From Mesorhizobium sp. STM 4661 (lineage in GTDB: Bacteria > Pseudomonadota > Alphaproteobacteria > Rhizobiales > Rhizobiaceae), in the NCBI RefSeq assembly GCF_000359125.1, contig NZ_CAAF010000085.1:38019-102018 (forward strand): a stretch of DNA of 64,000 nt. The letters run 5' to 3'. Shown in pieces: positions 25,626 through 33,964 of the stretch (the first letter of the stretch is position 1; each line of letters opens with the position of its first letter). Below the pieces are notes generated by a model. The model saw only the letters and a list, made by a program, of their open reading frames with translations, searched no databases and was not told the origin of the DNA. The translations under genes were made by a program, and so were the position numbers.

Positions 25626-26747
25626 TCAAAACAGGCCTAGCTGATCCGCGATCGGGACGCTGTCCATGCCTTCCAACGATGACAGCGTCACACCCAGCAA
25701 GCGGATGCCCCTCACCACCGGGAACAGGTCGGCGAGCATGGTCTGTGCCACCTCAAGCATTTCATCGGCGCCCAGCACGAGCCTTGGAAGGGTACGGCTG
25801 CGTGTGACCTGCTGGAAATCGGTGAACTTCACCTTCAGCGTCACCGTCCTGCCGGAAAGATGCTTGGCTTCGCAATGGCGCCAAACCTTTTCGGCCAGCG
25901 GCGCCAGCTCGGCGCGCGCCGCATCAAGGGCAAAGATATCGACCGCAAAGGTATCCTCGGCACCGACGGATTTCCGTGGACGGTCGGGCTGAACCGACCG
26001 CTCATCGATCCCCCGGGCGATCTGATAATACCAGTTTCCCGACTTGCCGAAATGTTGCTGCAAGAAAGCTAGTGGCTTCTCGCGCAGATCGGCGCCCGTC
26101 TCTATGCCCAACCTCTCCATCTTCGTGGCCGTCGCCGGCCCCACGCCGTGGAATTTCTTTACCGGCAGTCTAGCCACGAAGTCAGGTCCCATCGTCGGCG
26201 TGATGAGTGCCTGGCCGTTGGGCTTATTGAGATCGCTCGCAATCTTCGCCAGGAATTTGCAATAGGAGATCCCTGCCGAGGCATTGAGTCCGGTCACCTC
26301 CTTGATCCGCGCGCGGATCTGCGTTGCTATTTCGGTTGCAAAGGGGATGTGCTGCTTGTTTTGCGTTACGTCGAGATAAGCCTCGTCCAACGACAGTGGC
26401 TCAATCAGATCCGTGTGTTCGGCGAAGATCTGGTGGATCTGTGCCGAGACCGCCCGATAGACGTCGAACCGGGGTGTGACAAAGATCAACTCGGGACAGC
26501 GGCGTTTGGCAGTGACAGACGGGAGTGCCGACCGCACGCCAAAGGCGCGCGCTTCGTAGCTTGCCGCCGCCACGACGCCGCGAGCGGCTGAACCACCGAC
26601 CGCCACCGGCTTGCCTCTGAGCTCCGGATTGTCGCGCTGCTCGACCGAAGCGTAAAACGCATCCATATCCACATGGATGATCTTGCGCAAAACGGCCGGG
26701 CCAGTCGGCGCCTCCAAATCCCGATCATTGTCCCCTATCGCATTCAC
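25626..26747 (-). CDS. dinB: DNA polymerase IV (Y-family)
   Basis: This 373-residue translesion polymerase has the Y-family catalytic motif HVDMDAFYASVEQ (Asp27, Asp29), the second acidic motif PLSLDEAYLDVT, the helix-hairpin-helix FHGVGPATATKMERLGI, and a little-finger domain ending in a beta-clamp peptide-like QLGLF at the C-terminus. The upstream frame is open to 26927, but conservation begins near residue 20. A GTG at 26747 with GGAG about 8 bases upstream is my choice. It is divergent from imuABC with a LexA site between, though that site lies nearer imuA. Confidence 0.92.
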   Translation of the reverse strand: MNAIGDNDRDLEAPTGPAVLRKIIHVDMDAFYASVEQRDNPELRGKPVAVGGSAARGVVAAASYEARAFGVRSALPSVTAKRRCPELIFVTPRFDVYRAVSAQIHQIFAEHTDLIEPLSLDEAYLDVTQNKQHIPFATEIATQIRARIKEVTGLNASAGISYCKFLAKIASDLNKPNGQALITPTMGPDFVARLPVKKFHGVGPATATKMERLGIETGADLREKPLAFLQQHFGKSGNWYYQIARGIDERSVQPDRPRKSVGAEDTFAVDIFALDAARAELAPLAEKVWRHCEAKHLSGRTVTLKVKFTDFQQVTRSRTLPRLVLGADEMLEVAQTMLADLFPVVRGIRLLGVTLSSLEGMDSVPIADQLGLF

Positions 26748-26844
26748 TGCGCTCACTCCGAACACTTTCCAACTCGATCGAGCGCAGTCTGCGATCAACT
26801 CTCGAAGTGGCGCAACGAGTCGGATTGACTCATGAGTGCCAAGA

Positions 26845-26859
26845 GAACAAATAAGGAAC
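26845..26859. promoter_or_regulatory. LexA (SOS) box
   Basis: GAAC-N7-GAAC (26845-26848 and 26856-26859) is the alphaproteobacterial LexA operator. It lies 50 bases before the imuA start and 97 bases before the dinB start. TTGACT at 26825-26830 is a possible -35 for imuA, which would put the box over the -10 region. The imuA-imuB-dnaE2 operon is a classic SOS target, so repression by LexA is expected; an effect on dinB is possible. Confidence 0.85.
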
Positions 26860-26908
26860 ATACCAGCCCCGAAATCCATTGGGAAGACTGTTTGAGAGTG
26901 ATTTGTCC

Positions 26909-27670
26909 ATGGGTCAGCCGGCCGCAAGCCCTGCTATCGCTGCGCTTCGCGAACAAGTCGCGCGCCTCGAAGGCGGGCCGACGCGCAACCGCGGAACGCT
27001 TCCTTTCGGCGTGCCGGCAATCGACAAGGTGCTACCGGGGGGAGGGCTGGCGCTCGGGGCGCTGCATGAGGTTGCGGGTGGCCGGAATGGGGCGATTGAC
27101 GGGGCGGCGGCGGCGCTCTTTGCCGCCGGCATTGCAGCGCGGGCCAAGGGTAGGGTGCTCTGGTGTGTCACCCGGCAGGATCTCTTTGCTCCTGCCATCG
27201 CCCAGGCCGGTCTGCTCCCAGGCCGCGTCGTCTATGTCGAGGCCGGCGACGAAGCTTCCGTGCTCGCCTGTTTCGAGGAAGGGCTTCGCCATGGCGGTCT
27301 AGGCGCTGTCATTGCCGAACTGGCCCGCCTCTCGATGACAGCCTCCCGCCGTCTCCAACTCGCCGCCGAGACTTCCGGCGCCGTGGGCATCGCCATCCGC
27401 CGCTGGCGGCGGCAGACCGAGGCAACCGATTTTGGACAACCAACCGCCGCGGTCACCCGCTGGCGGGTCACCGCGCTTCCCTCCCGCCCTTTGCCGGTAC
27501 CGGGCGTCGGCCGTGCTCGCTGGCAGCTTGAGCTGATCCGGGTCCGGGCTGGAGAAAGCGCCGATTTTGAAGTGGAAGCCTGCGATGCCAAGGGTCGTCT
27601 CGCTCTTTTTTCCGGCCTGGCCGACCGATCGCCTGCGGCGCGCCATGGGCCAGTCGGCGCCATCGGCTGA
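26909..27670 (+). CDS. imuA: ImuA, SOS mutasome accessory protein
   Basis: This 253-residue ImuA is a RecA-like protein needed for damage-induced mutagenesis with ImuB and DnaE2. It shows the family opening (IAALREQVARLEGG), LPFGVPAIDKVLPGGGLALG followed by ALHEV, and LWCVTRQDLFAPAIAQAGL, a degenerate RecA core without a Walker A loop. I took ATG 26909; a TTG at 26879 would add ten unlikely residues. It starts the imuA-imuB-dnaE2 operon behind the LexA box. Its 3' end overlaps imuB by about 86 bases in another frame, an unusually long overlap. Confidence 0.9.
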   Translation: MGQPAASPAIAALREQVARLEGGPTRNRGTLPFGVPAIDKVLPGGGLALGALHEVAGGRNGAIDGAAAALFAAGIAARAKGRVLWCVTRQDLFAPAIAQAGLLPGRVVYVEAGDEASVLACFEEGLRHGGLGAVIAELARLSMTASRRLQLAAETSGAVGIAIRRWRRQTEATDFGQPTAAVTRWRVTALPSRPLPVPGVGRARWQLELIRVRAGESADFEVEACDAKGRLALFSGLADRSPAARHGPVGAIG

Positions 27671-29105
27671 AAGCCCGATCGTTATGCTCGGCCGGCAGGG
27701 AAACCGGCGGCTCGTGCTCGCGGTCGATGCAGCGGCGCGGGCGGCGGGATTGCGTGTCGGCATACCGGGGAGCAAAGCCGAGGTGCTGGTGCCCAACCTG
27801 CAGAGCTTCGACTTGGATGCAGCGGGCGATGCCGCGGCGCTCGATAGAATGGCGCTCTGGTCGCTGCGCTATGCTCCGATCGTTGCCGCCGATCCGCCCG
27901 ACGGGCTCATCATCGACACAACAGGCGCCGACCATCTGCATGGCGGGGAGGAGATGATGCTCGAGGGGCTGGTGTCGCGCATGGCCGCCTCCGGCATCGA
28001 GGCACGCGCCGCCGTCGCGGACACGTGGGGCGCCGCTCATGCCTGCGCCCGCTTCCTCGCCCGGCCCACCTTTGTCGCGCCGGTGGAGGGATCCTCGGCC
28101 ATCATGCTCGGTCTGCCGATCGTCGCGCTGCGTCTGCCCCATGATATTGTTCACGGTCTCCAAACGCTTGGCTTCGAACGTGTTGGCGAAGTCGATGCGG
28201 CGCCGCGCGCCTCTCTCAGTCTTCGCTTCGGGAACGAGCTCGGCCGTCGCCTGGACCAGGCCATGGGGCGGCGCAGCGAACCGTTCGAGCCCGTCCGCTC
28301 CCCCGACCTCATCGAGGTTCGCCGGGCATTCGGCGAGCCGATCGGCGCTGCCGAGACCATTGCCCGCTATGCTGGCAAGCTGGTCGCGGCGCTCTGCGAG
28401 GCGCTCGAGACCAGGGGGCTCGGCGCCCGCCGGCTCGACCTGCTGTTCCACCGCGTCGACAATCGTATCGAGGCTATTCGTGTCGGCACCGCGGTCCCGG
28501 TGCGCGACGTCAAGCGATTGACCCGGCTCCTCACCGATCGCATCGAGACCGTCGATCCTGGCTTCGGCATCGAACTGATGACGCTGACCGCGACCCTCGC
28601 CGAACCCTTTGGAGCCAAGCAGATCATCTCGTCGCTGGTGGAGGAGCAGGAGCCCGACATCACCGATCTCATCGACACACTCACCAACCGCATCGGCGAG
28701 CAAAGTCTCTATCGCTTCGCCCCGCTCGAAAGCGACGTTCCCGAACGTTCTATCCGACGCATCGCGCCGACCGCGCCCGATGACGGGACGAGTTGGCCGG
28801 GAGAATGGCCGCGCCCGCCGCGGCTGCTCACCCACCCCGAGCCCATTGAAACCATGGCGCTGCTGCCGGATCACCCGCCGGTCTGGTTCAGTTGGCGCGG
28901 CATCCGGCGCCGCGTCACGCGCGCTGACGGTCCCGAGCGCGTGTTCGGCGAATGGTGGCGGCGCGATGCCGAAGTGATCGCGGTACGCGACTATTTCCAG
29001 GTCGAGGACGAGGCCGGTGACCGCTTCTGGATTTACCGCGCCGGCGATGGCAAGGATCCCGAGACCGGCTCGCACAAATGGTTCCTGCATGGGGTCTTCG
29101 CATGA
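27585..29105 (+). CDS. imuB: ImuB, catalytically inactive Y-family polymerase-like protein
   Basis: This 506-residue mutasome hub binds the beta clamp and recruits DnaE2 and ImuA. It has the Y-family layout but lacks the catalytic acidic residues: the first motif reads MPRVVSLFFPAWPTDRLRRA, where DinB has DMDAFY, and the second region reads GLIIDTTGADHLHGGE. A little-finger-like domain and a C-terminal ImuB-specific tail (VWFSWRGIRRRV, GDRFWIYR) follow. I chose ATG 27585, the usual MPRVVSL start, with GGAAG upstream; an ATG six codons earlier exists. Its stop overlaps dnaE2 as ATGA. Confidence 0.92.
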   Translation: MPRVVSLFFPAWPTDRLRRAMGQSAPSAESPIVMLGRQGNRRLVLAVDAAARAAGLRVGIPGSKAEVLVPNLQSFDLDAAGDAAALDRMALWSLRYAPIVAADPPDGLIIDTTGADHLHGGEEMMLEGLVSRMAASGIEARAAVADTWGAAHACARFLARPTFVAPVEGSSAIMLGLPIVALRLPHDIVHGLQTLGFERVGEVDAAPRASLSLRFGNELGRRLDQAMGRRSEPFEPVRSPDLIEVRRAFGEPIGAAETIARYAGKLVAALCEALETRGLGARRLDLLFHRVDNRIEAIRVGTAVPVRDVKRLTRLLTDRIETVDPGFGIELMTLTATLAEPFGAKQIISSLVEEQEPDITDLIDTLTNRIGEQSLYRFAPLESDVPERSIRRIAPTAPDDGTSWPGEWPRPPRLLTHPEPIETMALLPDHPPVWFSWRGIRRRVTRADGPERVFGEWWRRDAEVIAVRDYFQVEDEAGDRFWIYRAGDGKDPETGSHKWFLHGVFA

Positions 29106-32100
29106 CCACCCCGCGCTATGCCGAATTGCAGGTGACCAGCCACTTCTCGTTCCTTCGGGGCGCTAGCTCTTGCGATGACCTCTTCGCCCAGGCGGCCGCG
29201 CTCGGCATCGAGGCGTTGGCGGTTGTCGATCGCAATTCGCTGGCCGGCATTGTCCGCGCCCATCAGGCCGCCAAGGACACCGGGGTCAGGCTTATCGTCG
29301 CCTGCCGCCTCGATCTCGTCGACGGCATGTCCCTCCTCGTCTATCCGACCGATCGGGCCGCCTATTCCCGGCTCTGCCGACTGCTGACCCTGGGCAAGAA
29401 GCGTGGCGGCAAGGCGAAATGCCACCTCGAATGGAGCGATCTGGCTGATTATGCCGAGGGCCTGATCGCTGTCCTTGTTCCCGATCGCGCCGACGACACT
29501 TGTATCCTGCAGGTGCGTCGCCTGCGGGAAACCTTCAGCGATCGCGCCTATCTAGCGCTGACCTTGCGCCGCCGACCCAATGACCAGGTGCGGCTGCATG
29601 AGCTTTCCAACCTCGCGACCCAAATGCGGATGCCGACGGTGGTGACGAACGACGTCCTGTTCCATGAACCCGGTCGGCGCATCCTGCAGGACGTGGTGAC
29701 GGCGATTCGTCACAACATCACCATCGATGAGCTGGGCTTCCGGCGCGAGCGGCATGCCGATCGCTATCTGAAGCCCCCCGAGGAAATGGCGCGACTGTTT
29801 TCGCGCTATCCGGAAGCCCTCGCGCGCACCGTCGAGATCATGCGGCATTGCCGCTTCTCCCTCGACGAACTCGCCTATCAGTATCCCGAGGAGAAGATGT
29901 TGCCCGGGCTGTCGGCACAGCAGGCGCTCGAACAACTCACCTGGGAAGGTGTCGAGCGGCGGTATCCCGAGGGTGTGCCGGACAAGGTCGTGGCGCTCAT
30001 TAAGCACGAACTGCGCCTGATCGAGATCCTGCACTACGCGCCCTATTTCTTGACGGTGAACGCGATCGTTCAGTTCGCGCGCAGCAAGGACATCCTCTGC
30101 CAGGGCAGAGGTTCCGCCGCCAATTCCGCCGTCTGCTACGTGCTGGGCATCACCAGCATCGATCCCGAGCGCAACAATCTGCTGTTCGAGCGCTTCGTCT
30201 CGCAGGAGCGCAACGAACCCCCGGACATCGATGTCGACTTCGAGCATGAACGGCGCGAGATCGTCATGCAATGGATCTACGAAACCTATGGCCGCGACCA
30301 CAGCGCGCTCTGCTCGACGGTGGTGCGCTATCACACCAAGGGCGCTGTCCGCGATATCGGCAAGGCTCTCGGCCTGCCCGAGGACCTCACCAAGCTGCTT
30401 TCCTCGCAGGTCTGGGGACACGGCGAAGGCATCGACGAGACCCGCGCCCGAGAGCTCAACCTCAACACGGCCGATCGCCGGCTGCGGCTGACGCTCGAAC
30501 TCGCGCAGCAGCTCGAAGGCACGCCCCGGCACCTGTCGCAGCATCCGGGTGGCTTCGTCCTGACCAATGACCGGCTCGACGATCTGGCGCCGATCGAGCC
30601 GGCGCGCATGGTCGATCGCCAGGTGATCGAGTGGGACAAAGACGACATCGACATTCTCAAATTCATGAAGGTCGACGTCCTGGCGCTCGGCATGCTCACT
30701 TGCATGAAGCGCAGCTTTGATCTCTTGGCCGAGCACAAGGGCATGAGCCTCGACCTGGCTACCATCCCGGCCGAAGACCCGGCGACCTACGCCATGATCC
30801 GCAAGGCCGACACGATCGGGGTCTTCCAGATCGAGAGCCGTGCCCAGATGTCGATGCTGCCCCGCATCAAGCCGCGCACTTTCTATGACCTCGTCGTGGA
30901 GGTCGCCATCGTACGCCCCGGTCCGATCCAGGGCGACATGGTCCACCCCTATTTGCGCCGCCGGGAGGGCAAGGAGCGGGTCGAGTTTCCGACCCCCGAG
31001 CTCGAGCGCGTGCTCGGCAAGACCTTGGGCGTCCCTCTGTTCCAGGAGCAGGCCATGCAGGTCGCCATGGTCTGCGCCGGCTTCAGTGCCGGCGAGGCCG
31101 ACCAGTTGCGCCGGGCCATGGCGACGTTCAAGCACACCGGCGGGGTCAGCAAGTTCCGCGACAAGCTGATCGGCGGCATGATCGCGAATGGCTATACGCC
31201 CGAATTTGCCGCCACCACTTTCAAGCAGCTCGAAGGTTTCGGCAGCTACGGCTTCCCCGAGTCCCACGCCGCCAGCTTTGCGCTTATCTCTTACGCGTCG
31301 AGCTGGATGAAATGCCACCATCCCGACGTCTTCTGCTGCGCGCTACTCAATTCGCAGCCAATGGGCTTTTACCTGCCGGCTCAGATCGTGCGCGACGCCC
31401 AAGCCCATGGCGTCGAGATCCGCCCCGTCTGCATCAATGCTAGCCGCTGGGACTGCACTCTGGAGGCGGTCGACGAAACGGGGCGCTTCGCCGTCCGCCT
31501 TGGTTTGCGCTTGGTCAAGGGACTGGCCAATGCCGACGCGGCCGCCATCGTATCGGCCAGGACCGACGATCCCTTCGCCTCGATCGACGATCTTTGGCAG
31601 CGCGCCGGCGTGCCGGCGGCCTCGCTCGTGCAACTGGCCGAGGCCGATGCCTTCCGTCCCGGCCTCGGCTTGGCGCGGCGCGAAGCCTTGTGGGCGCTCA
31701 AGGGTCTGCGCGATGAGCCCCTGCCGCTGTTTGCCGCCGCTTCGGCGCGTGAACGGCAGACCGTCTCGGAAATTCACGAGCCTGCCGTGGCGCTACGGCC
31801 GATGACGACCGGCAGGGAAGTTGTCGAGGACTATGGTCACGTTGGTCTCACCCTGCGCAACCATCCACTCTCATTCCTGCGGGCTGACCTTGCCCGGCGT
31901 CGCATCGTCACCTGCACCGAGGCGATGCAGGCTCGCGACGGTCGCTGGCTGGAGGCGGCGGGCCTGGTTCTCGTCCGCCAGCGGCCCGGGTCGGCCAAGG
32001 GCGTGATGTTCCTGACCATGGAGGATGAGACCGGCGCGGCCAATATCGTGGTCTGGGTGAAGGTCTTCGAGAAGTTCCGCCGTGTGCTGCTCTCCTCCTC

Positions 32101-32368
32101 GATGCTCGCCGCCCGGGGCAAGATTCAGCGTGAGGGTGACGTGGTTCACCTCGTCGCTCATCAGCTCACCGACCTCTCCGGTGAACTCGCCAGCGTCGGC
32201 AACCGAGAGGCGCCCTTTCCGCTTCCGCATGGAAGGGGCGACGAGGCCCATCATGGTGGCGCCGGAATCGATCCGCGTAGCCTGCCGAAAGGGTTCAGAC
32301 CGCGTGATCTCGTCGACCCGACATTGACGGTCGAGCCGATCAAAGTGAAGACACGGGACTTCAAGTAG
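29102..32368 (+). CDS. dnaE2: Error-prone DNA polymerase DnaE2 (ImuC)
   Basis: This 1088-residue C-family polymerase is the catalytic subunit of the SOS mutasome. The N-terminal PHP domain (YAELQVTSHFSFLRGASS) is followed by the palm with GRGSAANS and the Asp motif PPDIDVDFEHERR (near 374-382), then IVRPGPIQGDMVHPYLRRR and FGSYGFPESHAASFALI, and a C-terminal OB domain (KGVMFLTMEDETG). Length fits DnaE2, slightly shorter than DnaE1. The start at 29102 overlaps the imuB stop; an earlier in-frame ATG at 29078 lies inside imuB and is less likely. It is the last gene of the LexA-controlled operon. Confidence 0.95.
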   Translation: MTTPRYAELQVTSHFSFLRGASSCDDLFAQAAALGIEALAVVDRNSLAGIVRAHQAAKDTGVRLIVACRLDLVDGMSLLVYPTDRAAYSRLCRLLTLGKKRGGKAKCHLEWSDLADYAEGLIAVLVPDRADDTCILQVRRLRETFSDRAYLALTLRRRPNDQVRLHELSNLATQMRMPTVVTNDVLFHEPGRRILQDVVTAIRHNITIDELGFRRERHADRYLKPPEEMARLFSRYPEALARTVEIMRHCRFSLDELAYQYPEEKMLPGLSAQQALEQLTWEGVERRYPEGVPDKVVALIKHELRLIEILHYAPYFLTVNAIVQFARSKDILCQGRGSAANSAVCYVLGITSIDPERNNLLFERFVSQERNEPPDIDVDFEHERREIVMQWIYETYGRDHSALCSTVVRYHTKGAVRDIGKALGLPEDLTKLLSSQVWGHGEGIDETRARELNLNTADRRLRLTLELAQQLEGTPRHLSQHPGGFVLTNDRLDDLAPIEPARMVDRQVIEWDKDDIDILKFMKVDVLALGMLTCMKRSFDLLAEHKGMSLDLATIPAEDPATYAMIRKADTIGVFQIESRAQMSMLPRIKPRTFYDLVVEVAIVRPGPIQGDMVHPYLRRREGKERVEFPTPELERVLGKTLGVPLFQEQAMQVAMVCAGFSAGEADQLRRAMATFKHTGGVSKFRDKLIGGMIANGYTPEFAATTFKQLEGFGSYGFPESHAASFALISYASSWMKCHHPDVFCCALLNSQPMGFYLPAQIVRDAQAHGVEIRPVCINASRWDCTLEAVDETGRFAVRLGLRLVKGLANADAAAIVSARTDDPFASIDDLWQRAGVPAASLVQLAEADAFRPGLGLARREALWALKGLRDEPLPLFAAASARERQTVSEIHEPAVALRPMTTGREVVEDYGHVGLTLRNHPLSFLRADLARRRIVTCTEAMQARDGRWLEAAGLVLVRQRPGSAKGVMFLTMEDETGAANIVVWVKVFEKFRRVLLSSSMLAARGKIQREGDVVHLVAHQLTDLSGELASVGNREAPFPLPHGRGDEAHHGGAGIDPRSLPKGFRPRDLVDPTLTVEPIKVKTRDFK

Positions 32369-32376
32369 ATCGCCTC

Positions 32377-32634
32377 TTGGCCTTCGATGCGCGAGAGGAG
32401 ACTCACAACAGCATAAGGGGTGAGATTGTCGGCTGGTCGCCGATGATTGAAGCATGGTCGTCAGAACCTTGGCGATGCTACTTTGGACCGGTCGGTCAGG
32501 GGAGGAAAGAGGACGGATCTGTCGCGTACATTGTGCGGCAGGTCGAGTTCGGACTGCTGCGTCGGGATCCCGAGTTCGAGATCCTGCATCATCTGGCTGT
32601 ATTCGACCCAGCGGACGCACATGAAGTAGAATGA
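32377..32634 (+). CDS. Small hypothetical ORF after dnaE2
   Basis: This frame of up to 85 codons follows dnaE2 by 8 bases. Its content (SSEPWRCYFGPVGQGRKE, GSVAYIVRQVEFGLLRRDPE) looks protein-like, but the first start is a TTG and the first ATG (32443) has no clear ribosome site. I do not recognise it. It may be a short conserved gene or the decayed end of one. Confidence 0.3.
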   Translation: MAFDAREETHNSIRGEIVGWSPMIEAWSSEPWRCYFGPVGQGRKEDGSVAYIVRQVEFGLLRRDPEFEILHHLAVFDPADAHEVE

Positions 32635-32924
32635 TAGTGCACGCACAAAGCGTTTTGGGGGTGGGCGTCCTCCCAGGAGCCGGGCTGTCGGCGAGCCGAA
32701 GCCCCGCTATGCGGGTCTTCGCCCTTCGGGCTTTCATCCCTGACGCGAAGGTGAACGCCGCTGATGGGGGGCGATCCTTGCCGCTTGCGCGCTGCGCCGG
32801 GCAAGGGAGGCTGCGCCGCGACCAGCCATCACAGCGTACCCGTCACTTTCGCCGGCTTGCCGGCCGCGTGCCGGAGCCAGCTTCCGCATGGTAACAGCGT
32901 GATACTTCGCCGGTCGCGCTCAGC
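32635..32924. other. Non-coding gap with a hairpin
   Basis: No gene is supported here. Bases 32697-32721 form a hairpin: CGAAG pairs with CTTCG and CCCGC with GCGGG around the loop TAT, with one mismatch, and no T-run follows. GC-rich inverted segments (GCCGGCTTGCCGGC near 32849) follow. The gap separates the repair block from the catabolic block. Confidence 0.4.
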
Positions 32925-33560
32925 CTAACTGGGATGGCTGAACTCCGCACGCGACGCCTGCAGCGCGACGCTCGACAGAGGCTCTCGCTGAGCGGTCCGA
33001 ATTATTGCCGGATCATAGGTCCTACGGGCGAAGACTTCCCGCACCATGGGCGCGAAGAACTCCAGCGGCCGCGTGGCGTACTCCGGATCGAAGCTCGCCT
33101 GGTCCCATCTTTCGCAGAATTCCACACAGTCGTCGAAATACGCATTGTCCCTGAACGCGTCCCGCTTGTGTGGATTCGCACCGACATGCTCGCCGTAATA
33201 GACCAGCTGAAAATCGCCGTGCTTCTCCACCACCCAGGCGCATTGTTCGCGCACGAACGGTCGTATGATGGCAGCGGCATATTCGTCGTGATTGTAGGGA
33301 GCGTAGATGTCGCCGATGTCGTGCAACAGCGCCGACACCACCCAGTCGATGTCTGCGCCGGCATTCCAGGCACGCGTGGCGGCCTGCAGCGAATGGCCAA
33401 GCCGGGTCACCTTGTAACCTGACAGCGATTTGTCGAGTTCCACCATCGCTGCCAAAAGTCGGTCGGCCGTGCCGGCGGCATATTCGATTTCATGCGCGGT
33501 CAGGAAGGCATAGTCTTCATGGTCGCCATCCTTCATCTGGGTAAACTTCACGGTTTCCAT
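32925..33560 (-). CDS. PhnZ/TmpB-like HD-domain oxygenase
   Basis: This 211-residue HD-domain protein has the ligand set of mixed-valent di-iron oxygenases of the PhnZ/TmpB/MIOX group: His56 (RLGHSLQA), His80-Asp81 (LLHDIGD), His91 (NHDEYAAA), His114 (VEKHGDF) and Asp153 (ERWDQASFD). The spacing matches PhnZ. Known members cleave C-P bonds in hydroxyphosphonates, and TmpB releases glycine betaine from a trimethylammonium phosphonate. Here it sits downstream of an amidohydrolase and a Rieske ferredoxin on the same strand, in a region rich in quaternary-ammine-type genes. Phosphohydrolase activity is the alternative for an HD protein. Confidence 0.7.
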   Translation of the reverse strand: METVKFTQMKDGDHEDYAFLTAHEIEYAAGTADRLLAAMVELDKSLSGYKVTRLGHSLQAATRAWNAGADIDWVVSALLHDIGDIYAPYNHDEYAAAIIRPFVREQCAWVVEKHGDFQLVYYGEHVGANPHKRDAFRDNAYFDDCVEFCERWDQASFDPEYATRPLEFFAPMVREVFARRTYDPAIIRTAQREPLSSVALQASRAEFSHPS

Positions 33561-33586
33561 TGGCGAAACTCCAAATTCTGGTTCTG

Positions 33587-33964
33587 TCAGCGGGCCATTT
33601 CAAGATAAATGTCGTCGCCGTCGACATGTACGGGAAAGGTGCGAGCCTTTAGCTTGTCATCGACAAGGCATTTGCCGGACCGGATATCGAACTCCCATCC
33701 ATGCCAGGCGCAGCGAATGAGCTCTCCGGCGCGTTCGTAAACGAATTCCGTCTTGTCTGTTTGCCTGGTGGTACCGGAGATCGGCCCCTCGCAGAGCTGA
33801 CCTGCGCGGTGCGGGCAGATGTTGAGCAGCGCGGCGTAGCCATCCTCGAGCTGGAATATGCCGACGCCGATGCGGCCGATCGTGACGATCCTCGGCTTGC
33901 CGACAGCGACGTCGGCGGTCTTGCAGGCGAAGGTCAGCGCGGGGGCGGTTGCTGCGGCTGTCAT
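33587..33964 (-). CDS. Rieske [2Fe-2S] ferredoxin
   Basis: This 125-residue stand-alone Rieske protein has CPHRAGQLCEG (C-x-H) and CAWHGWEFD (C-x2-H) binding the cluster. It probably carries electrons to an oxygenase, either the HD oxygenase just downstream or the Rieske oxygenase at 37718. The ATG at 33964 overlaps the amidohydrolase stop by one base (TGATG), so the long upstream frame is not used. The gap to the HD gene is 26 bases. Stand-alone Rieske proteins can also be small subunits or regulators, so the partner is not certain. Confidence 0.85.
   Translation of the reverse strand: MTAAATAPALTFACKTADVAVGKPRIVTIGRIGVGIFQLEDGYAALLNICPHRAGQLCEGPISGTTRQTDKTEFVYERAGELIRCAWHGWEFDIRSGKCLVDDKLKARTFPVHVDGDDIYLEMAR

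Noticed and set aside
27468..29090. 540-codon minus-strand frame opposite imuB
   Set aside because: It is antisense to imuB and has no start site or motif.
29552..31321. 589-codon minus-strand frame opposite dnaE2
   Set aside because: It mirrors the codon pattern of a certain gene; high GC leaves the antisense frame open. It has no ribosome site or recognisable motif.
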